This document shows positions 47,677-56,193 of a stretch of DNA of 64,000 nt, piece after piece (position 1 is the stretch's first letter; every line of letters begins with the position of its first letter). The notes under the pieces were generated by a model that searched no databases, was not told the DNA's origin, and saw only the letters and a list, made by a program, of their open reading frames with translations. Origin of the DNA: an uncultured Paracoccaceae bacterium (GTDB lineage: Bacteria > Pseudomonadota > Alphaproteobacteria > Rhodobacterales > Rhodobacteraceae); assembly GCA_947501555.1 (NCBI GenBank), contig CANMWG010000001.1, positions 2,418,001-2,482,000 on the forward strand, in the 5' to 3' direction. Both the position numbers and the translations under genes were made by a program.

Positions 47677-48051
47677 ATGAAATCTGCCAAGACATATCTG
47701 GAAGAAGCGAACGCCGTTGTGACCCGGATCAGCAGCGAAGACGCCATTGCGAAACATGCGGCCGGCGGTGGTACCTTTATCGACGTGCGCGACAGTGCAG
47801 ATATCGCCAAGTCCGGCACCATCGCAGGCGCGCATCGTATCCCGCGCGGATTCATGGAATTTGCCGCCGACGCCGAGATGCAGTTTCACAACCCGGTCTT
47901 GCAAAAAGACGCTGATCTTTATCTGGTCTGCGGTGCAGGCGGACAAGCCGCCCTTGCGGGCAAGACCCTCAAGGACATGGGCTACACAAGCGTCACAAAC
48001 GTCGGCGGGATTGGCGACTGGAAAGCGGCGGGCGGCCCCACCGAAGACTGA
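47677..48051 (+). CDS. Rhodanese-like domain protein
   Basis: A protein of 124 residues. It has the CH2A-like segment FIDVRDSADIAKSGTIAGAHRIPRG split over residues about 34-58, and the active Cys85 in LVCGAGGQAALAG. It probably transfers sulfane sulfur. The protein has no signal peptide and is a single domain. A weak hairpin overlaps its 3' end. Confidence 0.88.
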   Translation: MKSAKTYLEEANAVVTRISSEDAIAKHAAGGGTFIDVRDSADIAKSGTIAGAHRIPRGFMEFAADAEMQFHNPVLQKDADLYLVCGAGGQAALAGKTLKDMGYTSVTNVGGIGDWKAAGGPTED

Positions 48052-48059
48052 CGGGCCGC
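48032..48059 (+). terminator. Weak hairpin over the end of the rhodanese gene
   Basis: A 7-bp stem GCGGCCC (48032-48038 with 48053-48059) includes the stop codon in its loop side. Only a short T run follows, so it is a doubtful terminator. Confidence 0.3.
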
Positions 48060-48236
48060 TTTGACGACGCGTTACCGTTTGCGAAATAAGCAAAATGCAG
48101 CACGTCATCCAAATCAATGGCCGCCGCAGAGTGTAACTGGCGGATAGAGAGCTTTTCAGTTGGCGCATTCTAAGGGCGGCGATGCAGACGTTGCGGCCCT
48201 TCAATATGACCCTGCAAATGATCAGCCACCAAGATA

Positions 48237-48599
48237 CTAGACGTATTTGTTTTCCACTTTTTGAATTTTCGCCATTGCCCGCTTCATTGGCAGGGCCCAC
48301 CCAAGAGTTGGGAGAAACGCAAGAACTATCGCGAACTGCCAAGTTACCTCGAACGGGACTATTTCGGCTGAAATGTTGAAAGGTGCCCATGCCCAGACAT
48401 GAATCATAAAAAAGAAAAATGCACAAAACAGGAAAATATAGCCGTTCGCGAGGAGTACCGATTGCACCGACTGGCGTTTCCAATCCCGAGCTTTATCCCA
48501 AAAATACTCAGCGTTCGAAAATACACTGATACCTACGACGAGCGAAACAATGAAATCGATAGCTAAGACCATGCAGACTATCTGAGCAAAATCACTCAA
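48237..48599 (-). CDS. Small integral membrane protein of unknown function
   Basis: A protein of 120 residues with three membrane helices (about 5-28, 48-71 and 85-103). The start is TTG at 48599, supported by AAGGAG six bases upstream; the ATG at 48572 would cut into the first helix. It is AT-rich relative to its neighbours. I do not recognise a family. The 185 bases after its stop, towards the rhodanese gene, hold no gene that I can support. Confidence 0.6.
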   Translation of the reverse strand: MSDFAQIVCMVLAIDFIVSLVVGISVFSNAEYFWDKARDWKRQSVQSVLLANGYIFLFCAFFFFMIHVWAWAPFNISAEIVPFEVTWQFAIVLAFLPTLGWALPMKRAMAKIQKVENKYV

Positions 48600-48743
48600 C
48601 GAAAGCTCCTTGATGCATCATGAAATCAGATATTCGGAGTTATCGTGAAGAACGTCAACATGGGCTCAGGCCAGTCATTCGCGACAGCTTGAACCGCTGT
48701 TTGGATGACATGACTTGGGTGATGCGCGCGCCCACCCTAAGGA

Positions 48744-49865
48744 TCACCCCAACGCCTGGACCCAATCGCCAATCAGGTCGTCGATATCCTCAATCCCGAC
48801 TGACACCCGAATCAGATTCTCAGGGATGCCCGTATCCGGTTCAACCGTATAACGGTGCTCGACAAGGCTTTCGACACCACCAAGCGATGTGGCACGCAGG
48901 AACAATTCCAGCTTTCCAACGACGCGCAATGCGTCTTCACGCCCACCTTTGACAAGGACGGACAGCAGGCTGCCAAAACCGCCGGTCATTTGCTTTAGCG
49001 CAATCGCATGGCCGGGGTGGTGCGGCAGCCCAGGATAGAACACATCATCGACCTGCGGATGCGCCATCAGAAATTCGGCCAAAACCTGCGCATTTTGCGA
49101 CATGCGCTCCACACGCAACGGCAGGGTGCGCATCGCCCGGGTCAGCATCCAAGCCTCAAACGGGCCAAGGATGGCACCCGCCATTTTCCGGTCTGCCTTA
49201 ATGTCTACACAAGTCCGGCTGTCCTTGTCCGCAAAGGACAAAACCCCGGCCAAAACATCCGAATGCCCGTTGATCGCCTTGGTCGCCGAATGCATTGCAA
49301 TATCGGCACCATGAGCCAATGCGCGAGTCAAAATGGGAGTCGCAGCAGTGCCATCAACGACAAGCAATGCAGATGTGTTCGCCTTTAACGCTCCGATATC
49401 CACCGCCTTCAACCACGGGTTTGAGGGGGTCTCGACAAAGACCAAATCAACATTCTGGGTCTTGCAGAAGGCGCATAAATCATCGGCATCCACTTCGTGC
49501 AGCGTGATGTCACGGCGGGCGCAGAATGTGCGCACCCAAGCGGTGGTTCCCCAGTAAATACCCGACTGCAAAATGACACTGGCACCATTTGGCAATGTGC
49601 GAAAGACAGCAGAAATCGCGGCCATACCTGACGGGAAAAGCAGTGTTTCATCCGCGTTTTCAAGACGTTGCAGAACGGCTTCGGCTTGGCGCAAATTGTC
49701 AGAATTGTCGCGAGAATAGATATTGTCTGGCCGCACAAGATCGTAATCGGCATCACGGATGAATGTTGTGGCGGGCTGCAATGCAGGCACCACGCCACCT
49801 GATTGGGCATCAATTGCACCTGCTGCGTGGGCGGCAATTGTTGCGGGTTTTTGGGTTTTGCTCAT
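48744..49865 (-). CDS. Cys/Met-metabolism PLP enzyme (cystathionine gamma-synthase/beta-lyase family)
   Basis: A protein of 373 residues. The PLP lysine is Lys196 in MHSATKAINGHSD; the substrate-binding blocks FPSGMAA, FVETPSNPW and LGGVESLVEHR match the family. Whether it is a beta-lyase, gamma-synthase or gamma-lyase cannot be told from sequence. It likely handles cystathionine or sulfhydryl amino acids in the cytoplasm. The ribosome site is weak. Confidence 0.88.
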   Translation of the reverse strand: MSKTQKPATIAAHAAGAIDAQSGGVVPALQPATTFIRDADYDLVRPDNIYSRDNSDNLRQAEAVLQRLENADETLLFPSGMAAISAVFRTLPNGASVILQSGIYWGTTAWVRTFCARRDITLHEVDADDLCAFCKTQNVDLVFVETPSNPWLKAVDIGALKANTSALLVVDGTAATPILTRALAHGADIAMHSATKAINGHSDVLAGVLSFADKDSRTCVDIKADRKMAGAILGPFEAWMLTRAMRTLPLRVERMSQNAQVLAEFLMAHPQVDDVFYPGLPHHPGHAIALKQMTGGFGSLLSVLVKGGREDALRVVGKLELFLRATSLGGVESLVEHRYTVEPDTGIPENLIRVSVGIEDIDDLIGDWVQALG

Positions 49866-50235
49866 GCGCCCATTTGGCGCGGACCAGACGGCGAATGCAA
49901 GGGGACCTGATCAGAATGACACGCTCGTTAACCTTACGCAAAGGTCAGGGGTGGTGATTTTGTCGTTAACCTTTTAGTATGACGCAAGGTTAAGTGATGA
50001 AATTGTGAGCAGGTTTCGAATAGGAAGGCCACGAGAGATGGACCCATCTATCAGCTGTCCATGGGGGTGGGCGCATTGAAATTTATGAACTCATTAAGGT
50101 TTCGGCGCTACGTAAACGCTCTTCAAAGTTAGCAGAACCGAACCTGTCTTTTTGTATAGATGAACATATTTCGCCCAATTGCTGTCCAGAAGTTCAACAA
50201 TACCCACAGGCAAACCATCGCGAAGGAGGATGTCG
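49866..50235. promoter_or_regulatory. Intergenic region with TTAACCTT inverted repeats
   Basis: 370 bases without a supported gene. GTTAACCTT at 49927-49935 recurs at 49965-49973, and its complement AAGGTTAA lies at 49986-49993, forming an 8-bp inverted repeat with a 12-base spacer. These may be sites for a dimeric regulator of either divergent gene. The right half shows nothing that I can assign. Confidence 0.45.
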
Positions 50236-50406
50236 ATGAGAAAACGATTAAACGCCGCCGATGACGCCGCAGAGGCGTTCTATGGCCAAAATGAAACAAA
50301 TTTCATGAACCAGGTCAACCAGATCTGCTCTTCTGACCCGCGGCTGGTAAAAGTGTTCCAAAACACGCGCGAAACCTACCAAGACCAACAGGCCCCGCGC
50401 AACTAA
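50236..50406 (+). CDS. Small hypothetical protein
   Basis: A protein of 56 residues, basic at its start (MRKRLNAADD) and rich in Asn, Gln and acidic residues after. AAGGAGG lies 6 bases before the ATG at 50236, a strong ribosome site that supports it as a real gene. It has no membrane helix. The role is unknown. It converges with serB. Confidence 0.6.
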   Translation: MRKRLNAADDAAEAFYGQNETNFMNQVNQICSSDPRLVKVFQNTRETYQDQQAPRN

Positions 50407-50425
50407 GGCGCGGCCGAATCTGGCG

Positions 50426-51301
50426 CTAGGTGACAAACATGTCGCGGCTATATCCCTGCAGATATAGTAGTGCCGATAGATCTCCGTGATTGATCCGAAC
50501 CTTGCATTCCGCCTGCACGGCGGGTTTGGCGTGTAGCGCCACACCCGTGCCCGCCCGCGTCAACATTCCCAGATCATTTGCCCCATCACCAACGGCCAGC
50601 ACGTCCGCATCCTCGATCTGCAAACGCTGGGTGATCTCTTCCAAGGCTTGCACCTTCGCCGCTTTCCCCAAGATCGGGCGACCCACGTCACCGGTCAGCT
50701 TGCCGTCAGCAACCACCAACGTATTGGCGCGATTCTCATCAAACCCCAGCTGCGCGGCAACCCGCGCCGTGAACGCCGTGAACCCACCTGACACGAGTGC
50801 CGCGTAAGCCCCATGTGCCTTCATTGTGTTCACAAGCTCATAGCCACCGGGCATGTAGCTGATCCGTTGATCCAGCACTTGCCAAATCACCTCTTCTGGC
50901 AAGTCTTTGAGCAAGCCCACACGTTCGATCAATGCAGCTTCAAAATCCAACTCGCCATTCATTGCACGCGCAGTGATGTCGGCCACATGCGCACCAACTC
51001 CAGCTTCGGCGGCCAATTCATCGATGCATTCCTGCTGGATCATCGTGCTATCCATATCCGCCAGCAACATCTTCTTGCGGCGCCCATCAGAAGGCTGCAC
51101 AACCAGATCAACGCACACCTTTTGCAGATCAGCCCAAACATCCCACTGGTTGTCAGGTGCAGTAGGGATCTGGAACTCGGCGGCCTCGTCAATGGCAAGC
51201 CAAGCGGCATCTCCACCACCCCATGCATTGCGCAAACTCTCAACAAGGGCTGCATCCAACTTGCGTTCCGTCGGTGAGGTTAAAAGGGTGACAGTCAGCA
51301 T
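50426..51301 (-). CDS. serB: Phosphoserine phosphatase SerB
   Basis: A protein of 291 residues. The HAD motif DMDST at 82-86, the ECIDELA segment, SGGFTAFT and the GDGANDLGML closing motif are all present. An ACT-like N-terminal region (1-70) precedes it. It makes L-serine from phosphoserine in the cytoplasm, the last step of the pathway. The AGGA site precedes the ATG at 51301. serA and serC are not nearby. Confidence 0.95.
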   Translation of the reverse strand: MLTVTLLTSPTERKLDAALVESLRNAWGGGDAAWLAIDEAAEFQIPTAPDNQWDVWADLQKVCVDLVVQPSDGRRKKMLLADMDSTMIQQECIDELAAEAGVGAHVADITARAMNGELDFEAALIERVGLLKDLPEEVIWQVLDQRISYMPGGYELVNTMKAHGAYAALVSGGFTAFTARVAAQLGFDENRANTLVVADGKLTGDVGRPILGKAAKVQALEEITQRLQIEDADVLAVGDGANDLGMLTRAGTGVALHAKPAVQAECKVRINHGDLSALLYLQGYSRDMFVT

Positions 51302-51368
51302 GGCAGAATTCCTATCAAGGTCGCAAAAGGCAGCTCGTGCGGCGGTCTATAGCGTTTGACCAGATACC

Positions 51369-51770
51369 TCAAACATCCTGTTTCAACTCACCCTGAACGG
51401 CTGAACAAATCTCAATGACATATCCATCCGGGTCGCTTACCGAACAGGTTGTCTGGCCCCAGGGCTGGTCAATGACCGGTTTCACCAATTGCGCCCCCGC
51501 AACCACGGCACGGTCCAAGTCTGCGGCAACCGTGTCTGTTTCAAACGACAGCCCAAAGGCCGGGCGGTCGGGCGACATATCCATGGGCACTTCGCCCAAT
51601 TGCGCGATCAGGCTTTTGGCGGCGAAGGCCAGTTTGGTCTCGCCCGTGATCAACTCGCCGTAGTCTTTTCCCTCATGCAGAAACCCAATCTCAAAGCCAA
51701 AAGCCGCTTGGTAGAATGCCAGCGCTTGGGGCACGTCGGCCACGTATAAAATCGTATAGCGAAATTTCAT
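51369..51770 (-). CDS. VOC-family (glyoxalase-like) protein
   Basis: A protein of 133 residues with the VOC fold seen in YVADVPQALAFYQAAFGFEIGF and the C-terminal SVSDPDGYVIEI. It may be a dioxygenase, lyase or resistance protein; the family does not define one function. The ATG at 51770 has AAGGA nine bases ahead. A GTAC-repeat module lies 84-123 bases upstream of the start. Confidence 0.8.
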   Translation of the reverse strand: MKFRYTILYVADVPQALAFYQAAFGFEIGFLHEGKDYGELITGETKLAFAAKSLIAQLGEVPMDMSPDRPAFGLSFETDTVAADLDRAVVAGAQLVKPVIDQPWGQTTCSVSDPDGYVIEICSAVQGELKQDV

Positions 51771-51853
51771 CTTCGGCTGTCCTTTTCTGATTGCTGACAG
51801 CAGTCTCGCAGAGCGCCAACTTGCCGTATTGAAACATCGCGACAAAATGGTGC

Positions 51854-51893
51854 GGGCTGTATGTACAGCTTATGTACGCGTTCTGTACGCAGT
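51854..51893 (-). repeat. GTAC-repeat module, copy 2
   Basis: The minus strand reads ACTGCGTACAGAA at its start and GCCC at its end. GTAC occurs three times, at 51863, 51874 and 51885, spaced by 11 bases. It matches the copy at 38597-38636 without gaps. It lies between the end of the SseB-like gene and the VOC gene. Confidence 0.7.
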
Positions 51894-51907
51894 CTTGCAC
51901 CTGATTT

Positions 51908-52681
51908 TTACCTTAGTTTCGGCGGTTTCTCCGGGTCCATCCCAGGCGCACCGGGTGCTTGGGGTGTTTCAGGCACGGGTAAATCGAACCGCAACCCGAC
52001 CTTAGCCAGATGTGCGGCCAGCGGGTCAGACGCACGGATAAACAACACGTCCATCACCCCGGCTTCGATGCCCGAAAACGTCAGCGCCTCGCTGGCGGCA
52101 TTGGCCAGCGCCTGTTCGGCATCTGGCAAAGCATCAATGAAAACAAGCGCATGGCCTTTGGACCCATCGTCATATGTAGCGGCGGCCAGATAGGCAAAGC
52201 GGGCAAGGCCTGCGGCAATCGCTAGTTTGCGGTCCAAACCTGTGACGACGGCCTCAGGCACACCCGGGGCCGATACCTCGGTCAGCCGGGCTTCGGTCTG
52301 ATCGGGTCCATGCGCCAGGGTCTGGGCCAGCCAATCCACCGCCTCTGCCGGGATCAGCATGGCCGAGGGCGCGACCTCAAGATTCAAGGCCAATCCAATG
52401 CCTTGCCCCGCCAACATCTGCACCAATCCACGCCCCGGCAATCCTGCGTAGGGGGCGACCCGTCCGACAAATTGCGACAATCGTTCTTCCCGATCAAAGA
52501 CTAAGGTAAAGCGTTGATCTTCAATCTCAAATATCTCGGGTGAGATCTGTTCACCTTCGGCTTCACTGCCCAAAAGCATGAACAATTCCGTATCGGCCAA
52601 ACGTTCATAAAACCGCAGCCGGGCCGCATCGTCATCCGGTGCCGCATCCATCGCCGCATGGGCCAAATCAAGGTCAGTCAT
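51908..52681 (-). CDS. SseB-family protein
   Basis: A protein of 257 residues. The N-terminal SseB-like domain shows FYERLADTELFMLL and FDREERLSQFVG; a second conserved region near the C-terminus follows. SseB proteins are of unknown function in most bacteria, and the name comes from a sequence link only. No signal peptide. The tail is Pro-rich. Confidence 0.78.
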   Translation of the reverse strand: MTDLDLAHAAMDAAPDDDAARLRFYERLADTELFMLLGSEAEGEQISPEIFEIEDQRFTLVFDREERLSQFVGRVAPYAGLPGRGLVQMLAGQGIGLALNLEVAPSAMLIPAEAVDWLAQTLAHGPDQTEARLTEVSAPGVPEAVVTGLDRKLAIAAGLARFAYLAAATYDDGSKGHALVFIDALPDAEQALANAASEALTFSGIEAGVMDVLFIRASDPLAAHLAKVGLRFDLPVPETPQAPGAPGMDPEKPPKLR

Positions 52682-52777
52682 CGCAGAAAGTCTTTCACTT
52701 GGGCACGTCTGTCATTGCTCCATAACCCGGTATTGCGCCAAGCAAGAGGAGGCAAGACTATTCCTGTTCTCGCCCAC

Positions 52778-53365
52778 CTATGCGGTCGCTAACAACCCCG
52801 CCACGCGCGACTGGATATGGGGGATGACGTCAGCCTCAAACCACGCATTCTGCTTGAGCCAACGGTTGTTGCGCGGACTGGGATGCGGCAACGCAAGCAC
52901 GTCACCTTGCGCGTCATACGTCCGCCTGACCACATCGCTGAGTGGCGCGTTCTTGAACTTCGAAAGATGCCAGGCAACTGCGTATCGACCCAGAACAAGC
53001 GTCAATGCGACCTGATCAAGTGCTTCCATCACAGGGGGCCGCCAAGCGGTTGCACACTCAGCACGTGGTGGCTTATCCCCTTGTTTGCCCGAACCGGGAA
53101 AGCATAGCCCCATCGGAAAAATCCCAATCCGTTTATCCCCATAGAAAACAAGGTCCTCCACCCCCAACCACGCGCGCAACCGCACACCTGACGGATCATC
53201 GAAAGGTCTGTTCTTTTCATGTGTGCGGCGGCCAGGGGCATGGCCCACGATCAAGATTTTGGCTGCGCTATCCAGTTGAAAAATAGGTTTTGGCCCAAGC
53301 GGTAAGTCCTGGCAAAGCGTGCAGTTGCGCATCTTGCGCGTCAGCTTTTGCAAGTCATCCGGCAT
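52778..53365 (-). CDS. Iron-sulfur uracil-DNA glycosylase-like protein
   Basis: A protein of 195 residues. Four Cys at 15, 18, 88 and 104 (C-x2-C ... C-x15-C) match the iron-sulfur cluster of family 4 type UDGs. The motif VGHAPG is in place of the usual GEAPG, and a second motif LPHPSPRN occurs near the C-terminus. It probably removes uracil or related bases from DNA. The start ATG at 53365 has a weak ribosome site. Confidence 0.8.
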   Translation of the reverse strand: MPDDLQKLTRKMRNCTLCQDLPLGPKPIFQLDSAAKILIVGHAPGRRTHEKNRPFDDPSGVRLRAWLGVEDLVFYGDKRIGIFPMGLCFPGSGKQGDKPPRAECATAWRPPVMEALDQVALTLVLGRYAVAWHLSKFKNAPLSDVVRRTYDAQGDVLALPHPSPRNNRWLKQNAWFEADVIPHIQSRVAGLLATA

Positions 53366-53396
53366 GTGAGGAATGATGCCCTTTTCTGAAGTCCTG

Positions 53397-54080
53397 TCAA
53401 ATGACGTTGACTGACAGCGGCTGCAACCCCTCGATGCGGACGTCCATGACATCACCGCGGACAATCGGCCCGACCCCCGCTGGCGTGCCCGACATAATGA
53501 CATCACCTGCTTCGAGCGCGAAGTAGTCGGACAGATACGCGATCATCTCCGGCACTTTCCAAATCATCTGGTTCAAGTCACCTTCTTGGGCAACCGCCCC
53601 ATTCACCTGCAGTTCGATTCGGCCACTTGACAGGTGCCCAACGTCAGACGCGGCCTCAAGCGGGCCCATTGGCGCGGACCGTTCAAAGGCTTTGCCAACC
53701 TCCCAGGGACGACCTTTTTTCTTGGCCTCACCTTGCAGATCCCGGCGGGTCATATCGAGACTGGGGGCATACCCCCAAACATGATCCAAGGCTTGAGCGA
53801 CGGGGATATTAGTACCACCCTCCTTTAGCGCTACCAGAAGTTCGACTTCGTAGTGCACGTCTTGAGACATTGGCGGATAAGGAAATTCGCCGGAAGCGTC
53901 TAAGTTATTTGCATTTTTTTGGAAAAAGAACGGCGGGTCACGGTCCGGGTTATCGCCCATTTCAATCGAATGGGCCGCGTAATTTCGACCGATGCAATAA
54001 ATGCGCCGGACAGGAAATTGCCCGCCACCCCGCACCGGAATTGATACCGTTTGAGGTGCTGGAATTACATAGTCGGTCAT
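53397..54080 (-). CDS. Fumarylacetoacetate hydrolase (FAH)-family protein
   Basis: A protein of 227 residues. The metal-binding acids are in HYEVELLVAL and the segment ends IMSGTPAGVGP. Members cleave or isomerise acylpyruvates, hydrate dienoic acids or decarboxylate oxaloacetate, so the substrate is open. It diverges from an ABC importer over a shared intergenic region, so it may act on a compound that the importer brings in (inference). Confidence 0.88.
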   Translation of the reverse strand: MTDYVIPAPQTVSIPVRGGGQFPVRRIYCIGRNYAAHSIEMGDNPDRDPPFFFQKNANNLDASGEFPYPPMSQDVHYEVELLVALKEGGTNIPVAQALDHVWGYAPSLDMTRRDLQGEAKKKGRPWEVGKAFERSAPMGPLEAASDVGHLSSGRIELQVNGAVAQEGDLNQMIWKVPEMIAYLSDYFALEAGDVIMSGTPAGVGPIVRGDVMDVRIEGLQPLSVNVI

Positions 54081-54391
54081 ATCGATTTTCCCCCAGAAAA
54101 AGTCTTCTTATTCAGACTGAATATGAAGCACAGCATAAGCGCAACAGGCTATGAAAATCGATTTTTAAGTCAATAAATATTTTTTCTTGATTTTTTTGAG
54201 GCCCCGATCAAAGCTATGTGATGAAAATTGATGCGACGGCCGGGAGTTCCCGTCGCTTCACCTACGGCCTTTCTTGGCGGCCGTTCTACGCAAAACAGAC
54301 AATTAGAGGGGGCAATACGGCTCGATTCAAGAAGCGCGATCCAAGACGTTTCGGTGAATAATACAGCCAAAAATATCACTGGGAGGAATTA
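54081..54391. promoter_or_regulatory. Divergent control region of FAH gene and ABC importer
   Basis: 311 bases without a gene. It is AT-rich and includes an inverted repeat ATCGATTTTC/GAAAATCGAT (54080-54089 and 54152-54161) and a variant GAAAATTGAT near 54222. Downstream a hairpin GCGACGG-N10-CCGTCGC (54233-54256) and a GGCC repeat lie in the leader of the ABC operon. No known riboswitch class fits by eye (TPP and guanidine motifs were not seen). Confidence 0.45.
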
Positions 54392-55369
54392 ATGGGACTT
54401 TTATCTTCGAGAATGGCACGCATTGCGACGGCCGTATCAATTGCGGTCGGGTTGTCTTTTTCAGCCGCGCAGGCTGAGACGCTCCGGATCGCTTTGGCCG
54501 AACCACCATCAGATGAAACCGCCGCCTTTTTTGTCGCCTTGGAACGTGCAAAAGCAAATGGCCTCGACTTTGAATATACAGCATTTTCGGACGAAGAGTT
54601 GGCAATACAGGCCGTTCTTAGCGGACAAATGGATATCGGATTTGGAACGCCCTATGCAGCAATGCAACGTTCGCGTGCGCCGATCCGCATTATTTTCCAA
54701 GTCTCTAAACTTAAATTTTTTCCCGTCACCACGATGGAATACAACTCACTGGCTGACTTGGACGGCGCGCCTATTTTGCTGCACGCCCGCGGGGGTGGCA
54801 CAGACGCAATTGCCAATGTAATCGAAGCCCGCGAGGGCATCACTTTGGGTGAACGGTCTTATGTACCCGGATCATCCAACCGCGTTGTTGCAATGCTGGC
54901 TGGTCGGGCAACCGCCACGATTATCAATCTGTCGAATAAGAACAAAATTATCGCCGAAGCGGGTGACCAATTCCAAGTCTTGCCGATGTTTGATGTTGAG
55001 GCCAGCGACGAAGCCTTGTTTGCTAATTTAGACTGGATTCAAGAAAACGAAGATGATGTGAATAAGCTCGTTGAGGCGCTTTATACCACTTGGCGCGATA
55101 TGAATGCCGACCCTACGATCATCAGCGCAGAAACCGATCCAGATGGTCCAATTGGTCAATTGCCAGCCGAAATTCTGGATACTTTGGACGACTTTTATGC
55201 GGAATCCATCGCGGGTGGCATCTATGATGCGGACGGCGGTGGGCGCAAGGCCGCAATGGCTGACATGGAATGGTATCATGCCGCCGGACAGTTGGAAGGC
55301 GACTTCGCCGACCTGAAGATCGAAGATTTCTGGTACCTCGCACCGCTTGAAAGAGCTGCTGCACAATAG
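54392..55369 (+). CDS. NitT/TauT-type ABC transporter substrate-binding protein
   Basis: A protein of 325 residues. A signal peptide ends SAAQA, and the mature protein starts with ETLRIALAEPPSDE and contains the two-lobed pattern SGQMDIGFG. It belongs to the NMT1/SsuA-like group that carries nitrate, sulfonate, taurine, thiamine precursors or aromatic acids. The substrate is not evident. GGGAGGA lies just before the ATG. A hairpin follows, before the permease. Confidence 0.85.
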   Translation: MGLLSSRMARIATAVSIAVGLSFSAAQAETLRIALAEPPSDETAAFFVALERAKANGLDFEYTAFSDEELAIQAVLSGQMDIGFGTPYAAMQRSRAPIRIIFQVSKLKFFPVTTMEYNSLADLDGAPILLHARGGGTDAIANVIEAREGITLGERSYVPGSSNRVVAMLAGRATATIINLSNKNKIIAEAGDQFQVLPMFDVEASDEALFANLDWIQENEDDVNKLVEALYTTWRDMNADPTIISAETDPDGPIGQLPAEILDTLDDFYAESIAGGIYDADGGGRKAAMADMEWYHAAGQLEGDFADLKIEDFWYLAPLERAAAQ

Positions 55370-55377
55370 GTGACAAA

Positions 55378-55406
55378 CGTGTGGGCGGAACGGCTCTGCC
55401 CACACG
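55378..55406 (+). other. Intercistronic hairpin after the substrate-binding gene
   Basis: A 9-bp stem CGTGTGGGC (55378-55386 with 55398-55406) and an 11-nt loop without a T tract. It may stabilise the 3' end of the binding-protein message, which often needs to be more abundant than the membrane parts. Confidence 0.5.
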
Positions 55407-55434
55407 CACATCTTACTTCAGGTCAGTATCTCTT

Positions 55435-56193
55435 ATGCAAAGATCCCTTATTATCAAGCTGTCGTCGGCCGTTTTCGTTTTCGGAGCCTGGGAAATCGCT
55501 GGCAGAATTCCAGTCAGCTATGCGTTCCCGACCTTCATCGACTCCATGGCAGCCCTCGCCCGCATGAGCTTGGACGGCAGCCTATTGGCCGCTTACGGCG
55601 AAACGCTGCAGCCCCTTGTCGTTGGTCTCATTATTTCGGCTTTTGCGGGCATCGGGATGGGGCTTGCGATCGGCCTGAATGCTAAATCGGAATGGCTGTT
55701 TTCGCCGATCTTCATTGTTATGCAAGCCGCACCCTTGGCCGCGCTTATCCCGATCCTTGTCATGGCCTATGGCATTGGGTTGACGTCCAAAGTGGCTGTT
55801 GTCTGTATCATGGCCATGCCGGTTATCGTGCTGAACACAAGCAGCGCGGTACGCAACACCCCTGTCTCAATGAAAGAAATGGCGACGTCCTTTCTTGCGA
55901 CAAAACGGGATGTGCTTTTGAAGATTGTTATTCCGGCCGCATCCCCGGTTATCTTCTCAGGGCTGCGCCTAGGGGTCTCAGCGGGGTTCATCGGTGCCAT
56001 TTTGGCGGAATTGAAGATTACCCCGACAGGTGTCGGCGACATCATCACCTACAGCCGATCAATTGCAGATTACGCAAGTATGTACGCCGCCATCTTCTCG
56101 ATCATTGTTCTGGCAGTAGTCTTTCTGAATTTGCTGGAGAAACTCGAAAACATTTTATTCGCAGGGAATAACCGTGGCTATGTCTCAGATTAA
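55435..56193 (+). CDS. ABC transporter permease 1
   Basis: A protein of 252 residues with about six membrane helices. The EAA-type loop appears as MKEMATSFLATKRDVLLKIVIPAA. It is the SsuC/TauC-like BPD permease type. Its last 20 bases overlap the ATPase gene. The start is set by homology, because the frame to 55381 has no support. Together with a second permease it could form a heterodimer. Confidence 0.88.
   Translation: MQRSLIIKLSSAVFVFGAWEIAGRIPVSYAFPTFIDSMAALARMSLDGSLLAAYGETLQPLVVGLIISAFAGIGMGLAIGLNAKSEWLFSPIFIVMQAAPLAALIPILVMAYGIGLTSKVAVVCIMAMPVIVLNTSSAVRNTPVSMKEMATSFLATKRDVLLKIVIPAASPVIFSGLRLGVSAGFIGAILAELKITPTGVGDIITYSRSIADYASMYAAIFSIIVLAVVFLNLLEKLENILFAGNNRGYVSD

Noticed and set aside
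54081..54391. Possible TPP or guanidine riboswitch
   Set aside because: The conserved motifs of these classes were looked for and not found.
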